From: Candidatus Poribacteria bacterium
GTDB lineage: Bacteria > Poribacteria > WGA-4E > WGA-3G
Length of the DNA: 64,000 nt
Direction: 5' to 3'
NCBI GenBank assembly: GCA_022819945.1
Contig: JAJEGI010000115.1
Coordinates: 60,201 to 124,200 of the forward strand
The number at the start of each line of letters is the position of its first letter. The stretch's first letter is position 1. Shown in pieces: positions 52,244 to 60,321 of the stretch. The translations under genes were made by a program, and so were the position numbers. The notes under the pieces were generated by a model, which saw nothing but the letters and a program-made list of their open reading frames with translations, was not told where the DNA came from and did not search any database.

Positions 52244-53266
52244 TTACTTCTGTGGTAGGTGATACCCCTCTTTCGTCGTTTGGATGCTATAGAGGCAATG
52301 TTCTGCTGTTATGTAGAGCGTCTTGCTCGTTTTGCCGCGTCCGAAGGCGACGTTGGTGGGTTTATCCGGTGTCTCGACATACGCCAGTTCCTCGCCTTCA
52401 GGTGTATAGACATGCACGCCTTTTTGGGTTTCGTCGCGCACCGCCACGTATAGATTCCCTTCAGCATCGACAACCATTCCGTCCGGCCCGTCTTGTGGTG
52501 CATAATCTACGAGTGTTTTTCGGAAAGTCGCAGTGCCTTCGGGTGAGAGATCGTAGGCGAGGAGTGCCATGTTTCCCTTACGGATCGGCACTTCATCAGG
52601 AAAACTTCCCATCGCGCCGTTATCGTGGCTGATGACATAGAGCGTTTTTTGATCTGGAGAGACTGCGACGCCGTTGGGTTTGCCAGCATCCGTAACAGCG
52701 AGATGGATAGACCCGTCCGGATCAATGCGATAGACACCGAAGATGGGTTGTTCGACGGGTTCATGTCCAGCATACCGTGGGTCTGTAAAGTAGATGCGTC
52801 CCTGTTCGTCAATTGACAGATCGTTCGGTGAATTAAAGGGTTTTCCGTTATAGAGACCGGCGATAATCTCACTTTTACCCGTCTCCATGTCTGTTCGGGT
52901 AATCCTGCGTCCCCCGAAATCCGCACCTTCCGCGATCACCAGACGACCTTGCGCGTCAAACTTCGTGCCGTTAGACATCCCACTTGGAGAACGGAAAACG
53001 GTTGTTTCACCAGTTTCTGGATTGTGTTTCCAGATATTTCCGGCTTGCATATCCGTCTGATCCGTGAAGGTGATGTCGCTGAAATAGACCATCCCGTCCG
53101 GTGCGACAGAGACTCCTTCCGTGAAATGCGCACCGTTGAAAAGCTCTTTGAGTTCTGCACCTGGGGCAAAGATCGCATCGCTGCCGGCGGCATACCCGAT
53201 GAGGGTAGGCGCGAGTGCCGCAGCAACAGTGCATACAATAGTTTGAGACATTTGTAGATTCGGCAT
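52244..53266 (-). CDS. SMP-30/gluconolactonase family protein
   Basis: A 340-residue beta-propeller of the SMP-30/gluconolactonase/LRE family. A hydrophobic N-terminus (IVCTVAAALAPTLIGYAA) may be a signal peptide. The family landmarks are there: EGVSVAPDGMVYFSDITF, FNSPNDLSIDEQGRIYFTDPRY (metal Asn/Asp), GVYRIDPDGSI, PNGVAVSPDQKTLYV and PDGMVVDAEGNLYVA. These enzymes hydrolyse sugar lactones with a divalent metal, which would link to the uronate and Gfo/Idh enzymes in the window; other members bind or cleave other lactones. The gene has its own consensus-like promoter at 53319-53347 inside the gap after the oxidoreductase gene, so it can be expressed separately. Confidence 0.9.
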   Translation of the reverse strand: MPNLQMSQTIVCTVAAALAPTLIGYAAGSDAIFAPGAELKELFNGAHFTEGVSVAPDGMVYFSDITFTDQTDMQAGNIWKHNPETGETTVFRSPSGMSNGTKFDAQGRLVIAEGADFGGRRITRTDMETGKSEIIAGLYNGKPFNSPNDLSIDEQGRIYFTDPRYAGHEPVEQPIFGVYRIDPDGSIHLAVTDAGKPNGVAVSPDQKTLYVISHDNGAMGSFPDEVPIRKGNMALLAYDLSPEGTATFRKTLVDYAPQDGPDGMVVDAEGNLYVAVRDETQKGVHVYTPEGEELAYVETPDKPTNVAFGRGKTSKTLYITAEHCLYSIQTTKEGYHLPQK

Positions 53267-53318
53267 ATTCCCTTATTCCCTCCTTAATGTAAGGCAAATT
53301 CTGTTTTTGAATGACAGG

Positions 53319-53347
53319 ATTTTAGCACACATTGTGAACGCTGTCAA
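53319..53347 (-). promoter_or_regulatory. Probable promoter for the gluconolactonase gene
   Basis: On the minus strand: TTGACA, a 17-base spacer, TAAAAT. The -35 box touches the 3' end of the Gfo/Idh/MocA gene, whose stop is at 53344-53346. The leader to 53266 would be about 45 bases. Confidence 0.65.
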
Positions 53348-54360
53348 CCCATTGGATGAGGTCCGTGGGTTATTGTTCCTTGCCGGGCGTGTGCATAAAC
53401 GGCATCTTGAATCTCAAGAATCCTGACTGCATCGGCAACCGTCGGCTCGAAGGTGTCGCCATCACGGATTGCGTCAAATGCTTTGCCCATTATCCCCTGC
53501 ATCCGCGCACCGTGCGAGATGTCCTCACTGAACTGCACGCCTTCGGTAGTGTGTACTTCAATCAAGGGTTCGCCGTTACGACCGTATTGCTCAAATACGG
53601 ATGCCTTCGTGCCGATAAACCGGAAGAAGTGATCGCCGCCGCGAGTGCCGGACGGGTAGTTGTAACCGGATTCAATAATCCCTGTAATACCGCTTTCCGT
53701 GCGTAGTACACCAACCCCACTATCCTCCACGCCGCGGCGATACATGGCGTTGGACATAATCGCACCGACGACTGTAATCTGTTCGGTGCCAACGAACTGA
53801 AGGAATGTATCAATGCCGTGTGCTGCCTCGACTGCCCAACACCCACCGCCGGATATACTCGGATCGTTGTGCCACGCGGACGGGGTCGGATCGTAACGGG
53901 ACGGGGGACCGTTGTTGAGCCTACTATTGTATAGCACAAGGTCTCCCAAGCTGCCATCAGCGACCATCTCTTGGACGACACCCACAATTCGGCTTACCCG
54001 GTTCGGTAGCGTCAGCGCGCTGAAGACTCCGTATTTTTCGGAGGCCTCGGCAGCAGGACGGAGCCTGTCGGCACAATCCGCAAACGGTTTGTCCAAAAGG
54101 TAGGGAATACGCCGATCTACGCATGCTTGGACGTGATCCCCCATCTCAATATGTTTTCCTGCGACAAGCACAGCGTCCGGTTTGCTGGTATCAAGACATT
54201 CCGCTGCGGTCTCGAATCCCGGACATTGAAAATCGTCCATCAACTGTTGTCGGGGAGCAGGTTCACCGTCCATAACCCCCACGATCTCGTGTCCGAGTCC
54301 GTGCGCCGTGCGCGCCATACTGCGTCCATGATGACTATAAGAAAGCACCGCTAATTTCAT
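53344..54360 (-). CDS. Gfo/Idh/MocA family oxidoreductase
   Basis: A 338-residue NAD(P)-dependent oxidoreductase. The Rossmann start is MKLAVLSYSHHGRSMARTAHGLGHEIVGVMD, with a His-His-rich loop instead of the standard GxGxxG. LLDKPFADC near residue 92 holds the conserved Lys-Pro (EKP motif, here DKP). The C-terminal half (from about 120) carries ALTLPNRVSRI and SGGGCWAVEAAHGIDTFLQF, with a His in HGIDT in the usual catalytic position. Such enzymes act on sugars or inositols and, in this lineage, often accompany sugar phosphate isomerases. The ATG has AAGGAGATAAAAC before it. It lies 77 bases upstream of the gluconolactonase gene on the same strand. Confidence 0.92.
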   Translation of the reverse strand: MKLAVLSYSHHGRSMARTAHGLGHEIVGVMDGEPAPRQQLMDDFQCPGFETAAECLDTSKPDAVLVAGKHIEMGDHVQACVDRRIPYLLDKPFADCADRLRPAAEASEKYGVFSALTLPNRVSRIVGVVQEMVADGSLGDLVLYNSRLNNGPPSRYDPTPSAWHNDPSISGGGCWAVEAAHGIDTFLQFVGTEQITVVGAIMSNAMYRRGVEDSGVGVLRTESGITGIIESGYNYPSGTRGGDHFFRFIGTKASVFEQYGRNGEPLIEVHTTEGVQFSEDISHGARMQGIMGKAFDAIRDGDTFEPTVADAVRILEIQDAVYAHARQGTITHGPHPMG

Positions 54361-54374
54361 GTTTTATCTCCTTG

Positions 54375-54430
54375 GTAGTTATCAGTTTTCAGTACGATTT
54401 TTTCTCCGAAAAAATCTTTCAGTTATCAGT
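54375..54430. repeat. AGTTATCAGTTTTCAGTACG repeat with hairpin, copy 2
   Basis: GTAGTTATCAGTTTTCAGTA, then the hairpin GATTTTTTCTCCGAAAAAATC minus its ends (54396-54416), then TTTCAGTTATCAG. Compared with copy 1 at 42916-42970 one stem pair is A-T instead of G-C, which keeps pairing. It lies right before the ribosome site of the Gfo/Idh/MocA gene. TTACTGGCAACTGACAACTA near 54510 is a shorter relative. Confidence 0.65.
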
Positions 54431-54526
54431 TAAGAGAAAGACTTGATAAAATAGTTACGAGTTACCAATAAGAGAACTGCCTAATGAATCAGATCACCCT
54501 GTTAACTGGTTACTGGCAACTGACAA

Positions 54527-56437
54527 CTATCGATAAAATGAATACATCTGCACGCCTGTGAAGAGCCGAATGAGTACCCATATACCGCCGATCATGAATT
54601 CACCGAGGATTAGCCCCAGAAACAGCGGATATGCTTTGCGATACAGACGGATCCCGCCGACTTTCAGCAATATCGTCTTGATGCCCCAACTCAGAAATAT
54701 TGAGAACCAGAGTCTACCGATTGTCGATCTTTCGCCAGCGACGAGGTAACCTGCGGGATGGAAGGGCCAGAACGGAAAGATCGTCCGAAGCCACCAGAGA
54801 AAACCTGTGAAAGCGGCACCGATACCGATGAAAGTCACGGCGGCAACATCGGTTTCCGTAGGATGTGAAATCCACTTTTGCAGGAGATTATACCCGCCTG
54901 TGCCGAGATCGCTGACGAGCCCGATCTTGTATCCGACGAGGAGGTATGCCCAAAACGATGCAAGAATCCCGACCACTGCCGCGAACATCATCGCGACAAT
55001 CAGTCTACCAGAACGCATGCCTGACTCCTCCGCGAGTTTGAACCCTTCGAGCGTATGTGGCATCGGGTTTGCACGAGAGCCGCGATTGAAGGTGAGGTAG
55101 AGACGCATCATCGTCAGACTACCGTGCGACAGGATTCGGGTGCCGAAAATGTCCGTGAGGATACCGTGCGGCGTTGCATAAGTACGGATCGTCGGTGGAC
55201 CGACTTCGGCGCGGATACGCGTGAGGCTCATGGATAACAGATAGTAGATAAGGAAATAGAGACCGATTGTCCAAATTGCCATCCCACCTCGGTGTGAAAA
55301 GACGCATAGGAATATTAACCCACCGACTAATCCGAATGCTGCCCATCGGTAACGCATCGGTTCTCGGCTGTCGTCGATTTCACCGGGGGCATGGTATCCC
55401 CGAAAGATGTGCTTCGCAACGCGAAGAAAAAAGCGGCGTCCGCCCCAGAGCGCGAAGCAGGAGAGTACGAGGTAGCCGCCCATTATCTGCTGCCAGTCGT
55501 AAGGGAATCCCGGCATAATATCGAGTCCAAGCGCGCTGCCCAAGATCCGTTCCGCTTTCCAGAACCAGTAGAAAAACCAGACGGAAAACGACATCTCTAA
55601 CGGCATGAGGTAAGCGAGTCCGACAGCAAAGGAACGGATATAGATCGGTGTCCAACCGATAGAGTTCCACGGTTTTTGCGTGAAGTATTGACCGATCTCG
55701 GCGTGCCGTACCGGGATTTCGGGGAGTTCTGGGAAAAGGACATGCACACCGTTGATGAGGTTAATACCGCCGGCAATCGCGAAGCCGAACCACATCATCT
55801 TCGACTTGAAAAGCCGTCCATCGAGCCTCGTCATTTCCAGTGGTAATTGCACAATCGGATAGGAGAGACGTTCATGCTCAATCCACTGTCTTCGGAGGAA
55901 AACATCGATACAGATCATCACCCAGATAAGCACGGTCAGAAATACTGTCCACCAGAGCATCGGACGGAGCCATCCGAGCAGATGCTCTTTCCGATAAACA
56001 GTGCTTTCGCCGTCGTAAAGCGGTTTCAGGCTTGCTTCGTCGTTAGAGGTCAGCCATGCGGGCAAGTGTCGCCAGAAGAGTTGTTTCCATTCGTTTTCGG
56101 GGGTTGCGAACCAGTATCCGTCGGAGATTGTCGGGATAACCGTTTGCATCATATCGTGTCCGGCAATCGCGGAGGAGAGCGAGAGCATCGCGAAGACTGT
56201 GAGAAGTTCGCCTTGCCTGAAAGCAAACTTTGGTAGAAACCGTTTTAGCAATAGGTTGAACGGAACAAGCACCATCAACGTGATAACCACGTTATAGATG
56301 AGCGACATCGTCGTCGGGAGGGTGCTCCAGAATTTGAGGTGGTTTGCCATGATGAAGTAGGTATTCACCGGAATCAGTAGCAAACCAAGCATAATGGCAC
56401 GAAAGGTTACGCCGGGATGGGGGGTTTGGTTTTTCAA
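54527..56437 (-). CDS. Polytopic membrane protein (DUF6785/DUF6784-like)
   Basis: A 636-residue protein with about 13-14 hydrophobic segments spread along it (for example AIMLGLLLIPVNTYFIMA, VVITLMVLVPFNLLL, MLWWTVFLTVLIWVMICIDV, AFGLVGGLIFLCVFS, LIVAMMFAAVVGILASFWAY and the last near IGGIWVLIRLF). The overall pattern and pieces such as FRQGELLTVFAMLSLSSAIAGHDM and GYLVAGERSTIGRLWFSIFLSWGIK match the large DUF6785/DUF6784 family that is abundant in Poribacteria and Planctomycetes and distantly resembles OPT oligopeptide transporters. Transport is probable but unproven. It follows a long gap and a CGTAAGTCCTAA motif at 56472. The amidase and oxidoreductase nearby suggest uptake of a small organic substrate. 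Confidence 0.8.
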   Translation of the reverse strand: MKNQTPHPGVTFRAIMLGLLLIPVNTYFIMANHLKFWSTLPTTMSLIYNVVITLMVLVPFNLLLKRFLPKFAFRQGELLTVFAMLSLSSAIAGHDMMQTVIPTISDGYWFATPENEWKQLFWRHLPAWLTSNDEASLKPLYDGESTVYRKEHLLGWLRPMLWWTVFLTVLIWVMICIDVFLRRQWIEHERLSYPIVQLPLEMTRLDGRLFKSKMMWFGFAIAGGINLINGVHVLFPELPEIPVRHAEIGQYFTQKPWNSIGWTPIYIRSFAVGLAYLMPLEMSFSVWFFYWFWKAERILGSALGLDIMPGFPYDWQQIMGGYLVLSCFALWGGRRFFLRVAKHIFRGYHAPGEIDDSREPMRYRWAAFGLVGGLIFLCVFSHRGGMAIWTIGLYFLIYYLLSMSLTRIRAEVGPPTIRTYATPHGILTDIFGTRILSHGSLTMMRLYLTFNRGSRANPMPHTLEGFKLAEESGMRSGRLIVAMMFAAVVGILASFWAYLLVGYKIGLVSDLGTGGYNLLQKWISHPTETDVAAVTFIGIGAAFTGFLWWLRTIFPFWPFHPAGYLVAGERSTIGRLWFSIFLSWGIKTILLKVGGIRLYRKAYPLFLGLILGEFMIGGIWVLIRLFTGVQMYSFYR

Positions 56438-56537
56438 GGTCGCGTCTGCTGTGAAAGTGTTGTCAATATCGCGTAAGTCCTAATATTTACACTTTATTTC
56501 TATATTTATCTCATTTTATCAAAAGGAACTTGAGTGT

Positions 56538-56774
56538 TTATTTGAAAATGGCAACGGCAATGGAGATAGTCACGGCACCAGTGGCGCATACAATCGTTAT
56601 CCAGTTTCTCATTCCTGCAATCATGTTTTGCTTACCTTTGCGTTCTGATATACTATTCTCAACATCTCGGAGCCGGGTATCCATCTCATCTAAACGCTGA
56701 TCCATCTTATCCAGACGCTGATTGACTTGATCAAAGCCGTCTTTCATGAGTTGATAAAGTTTTTCATTTGTCAT
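56538..56774 (-). CDS. Small coiled-coil, tail-anchored membrane protein
   Basis: A 78-residue protein: MTNEKLYQLMKDGFDQVNQR, then heptad-like repeats (LDKMDQRLDEMDTRLRDVENSI) forming a coiled coil, a Lys-rich turn (ERKGKQN) and one C-terminal transmembrane helix (WITIVCATGAVTISIAVAIF). This layout is that of XhlA/holin-associated-like or DUF1640-like proteins; no phage gene surrounds it. The start at 56774 is favoured: AAAGGG precedes it, and the longer frame up to 56891 begins exactly on the TTGACA of the promoter. Possibly a membrane-tethering or oligomerising peptide. Function unknown. Confidence 0.65.
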   Translation of the reverse strand: MTNEKLYQLMKDGFDQVNQRLDKMDQRLDEMDTRLRDVENSISERKGKQNMIAGMRNWITIVCATGAVTISIAVAIFK

Positions 56775-56862
56775 TTCGTTTCCCTTTCGATTTTCGCCGC
56801 CATTGAGAGATACCACGACAAAGTCCTGTGGGGAAATGTGCCATCCTATAATTGACAAACAT

Positions 56863-56891
56863 ATTTTACCTTTTTTGGCAGGTTTTGTCAA
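56863..56891 (-). promoter_or_regulatory. Probable promoter for the coiled-coil peptide gene
   Basis: On the minus strand: TTGACA, a 17-base spacer, TAAAAT. The leader to the ATG at 56774 would be about 80 bases. Confidence 0.6.
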
Positions 56892-57250
56892 GTGCTATGC
56901 TAAAGTGGACCAGGGTCATTCAATTGTCCATTTTTCGATCGAATTTTCACCCCCGGGCCCGGTAAGTGTGGTTTCCTAGAGGAAACACCGCACCATAGGT
57001 GTCAATTTAGTGTATGGGTTGCGTCTCAGAACGATGAAATCGTTCCCAACCGCACCATGATTGACAATTAGGAACGTAGGTTGGGTTGAACGGTGTTGGA
57101 ATCAAATACCGGGGTCCCAGAACACATTCAACCTAACAGACCCACTTATGCATCCAGAGACCCAGTGAAACCCAACGTTTTATTTTTCTTAGGTCATGCC
57201 AATATGTCGGTATGGCGTTGGGTTTCGCTATCTCCTTAATTCATATGAAC

Positions 57251-57284
57251 AAAAAGAAAAGGGCAGGCACGAACGCCTGCCCTT
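57251..57284 (-). terminator. Intrinsic terminator after the WD40 protein gene
   Basis: On the minus strand a perfect ten-base stem (AAGGGCAGGC, GTTCGT, GCCTGCCCTT) is followed by TTCTTTTT. It lies 20 bases after the stop codon of the WD40-cohesin-dockerin gene. Confidence 0.85.
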
Positions 57285-57303
57285 ACAGAATTTTGCTGTC
57301 AAA

Positions 57304-60063
57304 TTACTTCGTGATTAACATCTTCCGTGTTGCCGTGAAATCGCCTGCCGTAAGGGTATAGAAATAGATACCACTCGCAACAGGTTCACCGACCTCGTTC
57401 CTGCCATCCCAATACGCCGCACGACTTCGGGATTCATAGATACCTATGGGTTGATGTCCTAACGTCAGTGTCTGCACCAACCCTCCATCGGTAGCATAGA
57501 TAGAAATGCTGACCTCTGCAGGTTCTGCCAACTGATAGGGGATCCACGTCTCTGGGTTGAACGGATTCGGATAGTTCGGCAACAGCGCGGTCTGTTTTGG
57601 GGTCAATGCTGCCGAAAGTTGTTCGAGTATCAGGATCCCACGCTGAAAATCGGAGTCTGACACGTTCATCTGTCGCGCTTGATGCAACCACTGTTGAACT
57701 TGGTCTCTTGTCGGTGCGATCTCCAGATCAAGACTCCATATTTCCGGTGCGGCTGCGGTATTGCCAAACGCCGCAGCAACGAGCGTCAAATCTATGATAT
57801 TGACGACACCATCACCGTTGACATCCGCATCATTTTGTCCAGTGTTGCCGAAGTTTGCGGCAACCAAGGTCAAGTCTATAATATTAACGACACCATCCTT
57901 GTTGATATCCTCAGGAAGTTGTGATGTTTCCGTAATCTCAGCGTTTTCTATTTGTGGAACTGCACTGCCACCGGAACTGTCTGTCAGTAGCACATTCGTT
58001 AATCGTACCGTGGAGGCTTTCGCTTCGACTACTTCAAACGTGATGGTTGCAAGCGTGCCGTCTCCGTTGCTTTCCGCGTCGAGGGCTGTTCCTGCTAACG
58101 TGACGCTGTTGCCATCAGCAACCGGCGGCACAAAGAACGCGCCTGAAGGGAGGTAATCACTATTGGCACTTTCAACATATCGGAGCGCAGAAGTATCATA
58201 AGAAACAGTTGCCTGATAGCCTGCGACGTTTTCACCGTCTGTGATGTTGAGGGAGAATGTGAGTTGTTGTCCAATAGCAGGCGACCGCACATTGTTCGGT
58301 GAAAGACTGACGATAGTGTTTGTGGTAGAGGAAGGCATGAGGTCCCACAACAATACAGTGCCGTCGGTACTCCCCGTTGCGATTATCTGCCCATCCGGAC
58401 TAAACGAAACGCTCAAGACCCCAGACGTATGCCCTGTGAGCGTCCGAAGATGCCTGCCCGTCCCCACATCCCATAAACGAACCGTCTCGTCGTAACTCCC
58501 ACTTGCGAGCATCTGCCCATCCGGACTAAACGAAACGCTTTCGACCGATTCCGCATGCCCTGTGAGTATCCGCAGCTGCCTGCCTGTGTTCACATCCCAC
58601 AAGCGAACCGTCCGGTCCAAACTCCCCGTTGCGAGGGTGTGACCATCCGGACTAAACGAGACGCTATAGACGGAAGACGTATGTCCCGTGAGCGTCCGAA
58701 GGTGCCTACCCGTGTTCACATCCCAAAAACGAACCGTCCGGTCCAAACTCCCCGTTGCGAGGGCGTGACCATCCGGACTAAACGAGACGCTCCGGACCGA
58801 AGACGTATGCCCCGTGAGTGTGCGCAGATGGCTGCCCGTCCCCACATCCCAAAAACGAATCGTCCGGTCCCAACCCCCACTTGCGATTGTCTGCCCATCG
58901 GGACTAAACGAGACGCTCAAGACCAAAACCGTATGCCCTGTGAGTGTCTGCAGCTGCCTGCCTGTGTTCGCATCCCATAAACGAACTGTCTCGTCCCAAC
59001 CCCCACTTGCGATTGTCCGCCCATCGGGACTAAACGAAACGCTCCGGACCCTATCCGTATGCCCTATGAGCGTCCGAAGATGCCTGCCCGTGTTCACATC
59101 CCAAAAACGAACCGTCTCATCCCAACCTCTAGTTGCGATTGTCCGCCCATCGGGACTAAAAGACACGCTACCGACCCCAGACGTATGACCCATGAGTGTC
59201 TGCAGCTGCCTGCCCGTGTTCACATCCCAAAAACGAACTGTCTCGTCGGCACTCCCAGTTGCGATTGTCCGCCCATCTGGACTAAAAGACACGCTATTGA
59301 CCCCAGACGTATGACCCATGAGTGTCCGCAGCTGCCTACCTGTGTTCACATCCCAAAAACGAACTGTCTCGTCGGCACTCCCAGTTGCGATTGTCCGCCC
59401 ATCCGGATTAAAAGACACGCTCCGGACCGATTCCGTATGCCCTGTGAGTGTGCGAAGCTGCCCGCCTGTGTTCACATCCCATAAGCGAACCGTCTCATCG
59501 TAACTCCCACTTGCAAGTGTCTGCCCATCTGGACTAAAAGAGACGCTAATGACTCCAGACGTATGCCCCGTGAGCACCCGAAGATTCCTGCCCGTGTTTA
59601 CATCCCAGAGACGAACTGTCTCGTCGGCACTCCCAGTTGCGATTGTCCGCCCATCTGGACTAAAAGAGACGCTAATGACCCCAGACGTATGCCCCGTGAG
59701 CACCCGAAGATTCCTGCCCGTGTTCACATCCCATAAACGAACCGTCCCGTCGTAACTCCCACTTGCCAGCGTCTGACCATGGGGACTAAAAGACACGCTC
59801 CTGACTGAACCCGTATGTCCCGTGAGCAGGTCGAGTGCTTCACCGGTTTGTGTATCGTAAATCCAGATACCGATACCACCCGCAACCGCCAAACGCGTGC
59901 CATCTGGAGAATACGCGATTTCGTTTATCGTCCCTTTGCCGAGGCGCGCTTTGGCACCTTCTGGCAAACGCCATTGTGTATAATCCTGGGCGAAGGTGTT
60001 CGGTAGATAAAGTCCTGAAATGAGAAATAGTACTAAAAATGTGGAAACGAACGTTTTTTTCAT
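57304..60063 (-). CDS. Exported WD40-cohesin-dockerin protein with C-terminal sorting block
   Basis: A 919-residue exported protein. After a signal peptide (residues 5-26) come 13 WD40 repeats: one diverged (TINEIAYSPDGTRLAVAGGI) and 12 of exactly 42 residues (about 79-582), near identical and of the type LTGHTSGVISVSFSPDGRTI and SADETVRLWDVNTGR. Next is a cohesin-like domain (about 592-700; IGQQLTFSLNITDGENVAGY), then a type I dockerin pair (INKDGVVNIIDLTLVAANFG and VNGDGVVNIIDLTLVAAAFG, about 710-760). The last 90 residues are the LLPNYPNPFNPETWIPYQLA block ending KMLITK. Thirteen repeats do not make a whole number of seven-bladed propellers, so one blade is shared or lost. A terminator follows at 57251-57284. 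Confidence 0.9.
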   Translation of the reverse strand: MKKTFVSTFLVLFLISGLYLPNTFAQDYTQWRLPEGAKARLGKGTINEIAYSPDGTRLAVAGGIGIWIYDTQTGEALDLLTGHTGSVRSVSFSPHGQTLASGSYDGTVRLWDVNTGRNLRVLTGHTSGVISVSFSPDGRTIATGSADETVRLWDVNTGRNLRVLTGHTSGVISVSFSPDGQTLASGSYDETVRLWDVNTGGQLRTLTGHTESVRSVSFNPDGRTIATGSADETVRFWDVNTGRQLRTLMGHTSGVNSVSFSPDGRTIATGSADETVRFWDVNTGRQLQTLMGHTSGVGSVSFSPDGRTIATRGWDETVRFWDVNTGRHLRTLIGHTDRVRSVSFSPDGRTIASGGWDETVRLWDANTGRQLQTLTGHTVLVLSVSFSPDGQTIASGGWDRTIRFWDVGTGSHLRTLTGHTSSVRSVSFSPDGHALATGSLDRTVRFWDVNTGRHLRTLTGHTSSVYSVSFSPDGHTLATGSLDRTVRLWDVNTGRQLRILTGHAESVESVSFSPDGQMLASGSYDETVRLWDVGTGRHLRTLTGHTSGVLSVSFSPDGQIIATGSTDGTVLLWDLMPSSTTNTIVSLSPNNVRSPAIGQQLTFSLNITDGENVAGYQATVSYDTSALRYVESANSDYLPSGAFFVPPVADGNSVTLAGTALDAESNGDGTLATITFEVVEAKASTVRLTNVLLTDSSGGSAVPQIENAEITETSQLPEDINKDGVVNIIDLTLVAANFGNTGQNDADVNGDGVVNIIDLTLVAAAFGNTAAAPEIWSLDLEIAPTRDQVQQWLHQARQMNVSDSDFQRGILILEQLSAALTPKQTALLPNYPNPFNPETWIPYQLAEPAEVSISIYATDGGLVQTLTLGHQPIGIYESRSRAAYWDGRNEVGEPVASGIYFYTLTAGDFTATRKMLITK
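58318..59829 (-). repeat. Twelve tandem 126-base WD40-encoding units
   Basis: The DNA of the 12 WD40 units is highly similar at nucleotide level, with 126-base spacing throughout. Such identity indicates recent amplification or ongoing gene conversion. The copy number is likely to vary and to be collapsed in short-read assemblies. Confidence 0.85.
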
Positions 60064-60321
60064 TATGAAGATGCTCCTTTTTTCCGAATCGGTGTTCGTA
60101 TGTTGATTTTAGACAATTGGATTTCCAAAAGGTGTTTCAATAGATACCAACGTATGGCGCGAGAATTCTTAAGATTGTCCAAGCTTTAGTATGTAGTTAT
60201 AGTAAGTTAATTTTTATAATTTGTAAAATTAAAAAAGTAAAGTCTATATGTGACTAAAGATAATATGTTATTTTCACTAAGAAATCAAGTTATGGCCACA
60301 AAAATGCCTCTGAGTGTTGTG

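Larger units (their letters stand above)
56775..57303. other. Intergenic region with promoter and terminator
   Basis: A 529-base region. It holds the promoter at 56863-56891 (minus) and the terminator at 57251-57284 (minus). The middle (56930-57230) has no gene, and shows GTTGGGTTTCGC/GAAACCCAACG-like arms near 57168-57230 (AAACCCAACGTT... and GCGTTGGGTTTCGC), a long imperfect palindrome. Confidence 0.5.

Noticed and set aside
58555..59503. Plus-strand repetitive frames opposite the WD40 region
   Set aside because: They mirror the 126-base repeat on the other strand and show no start signal.
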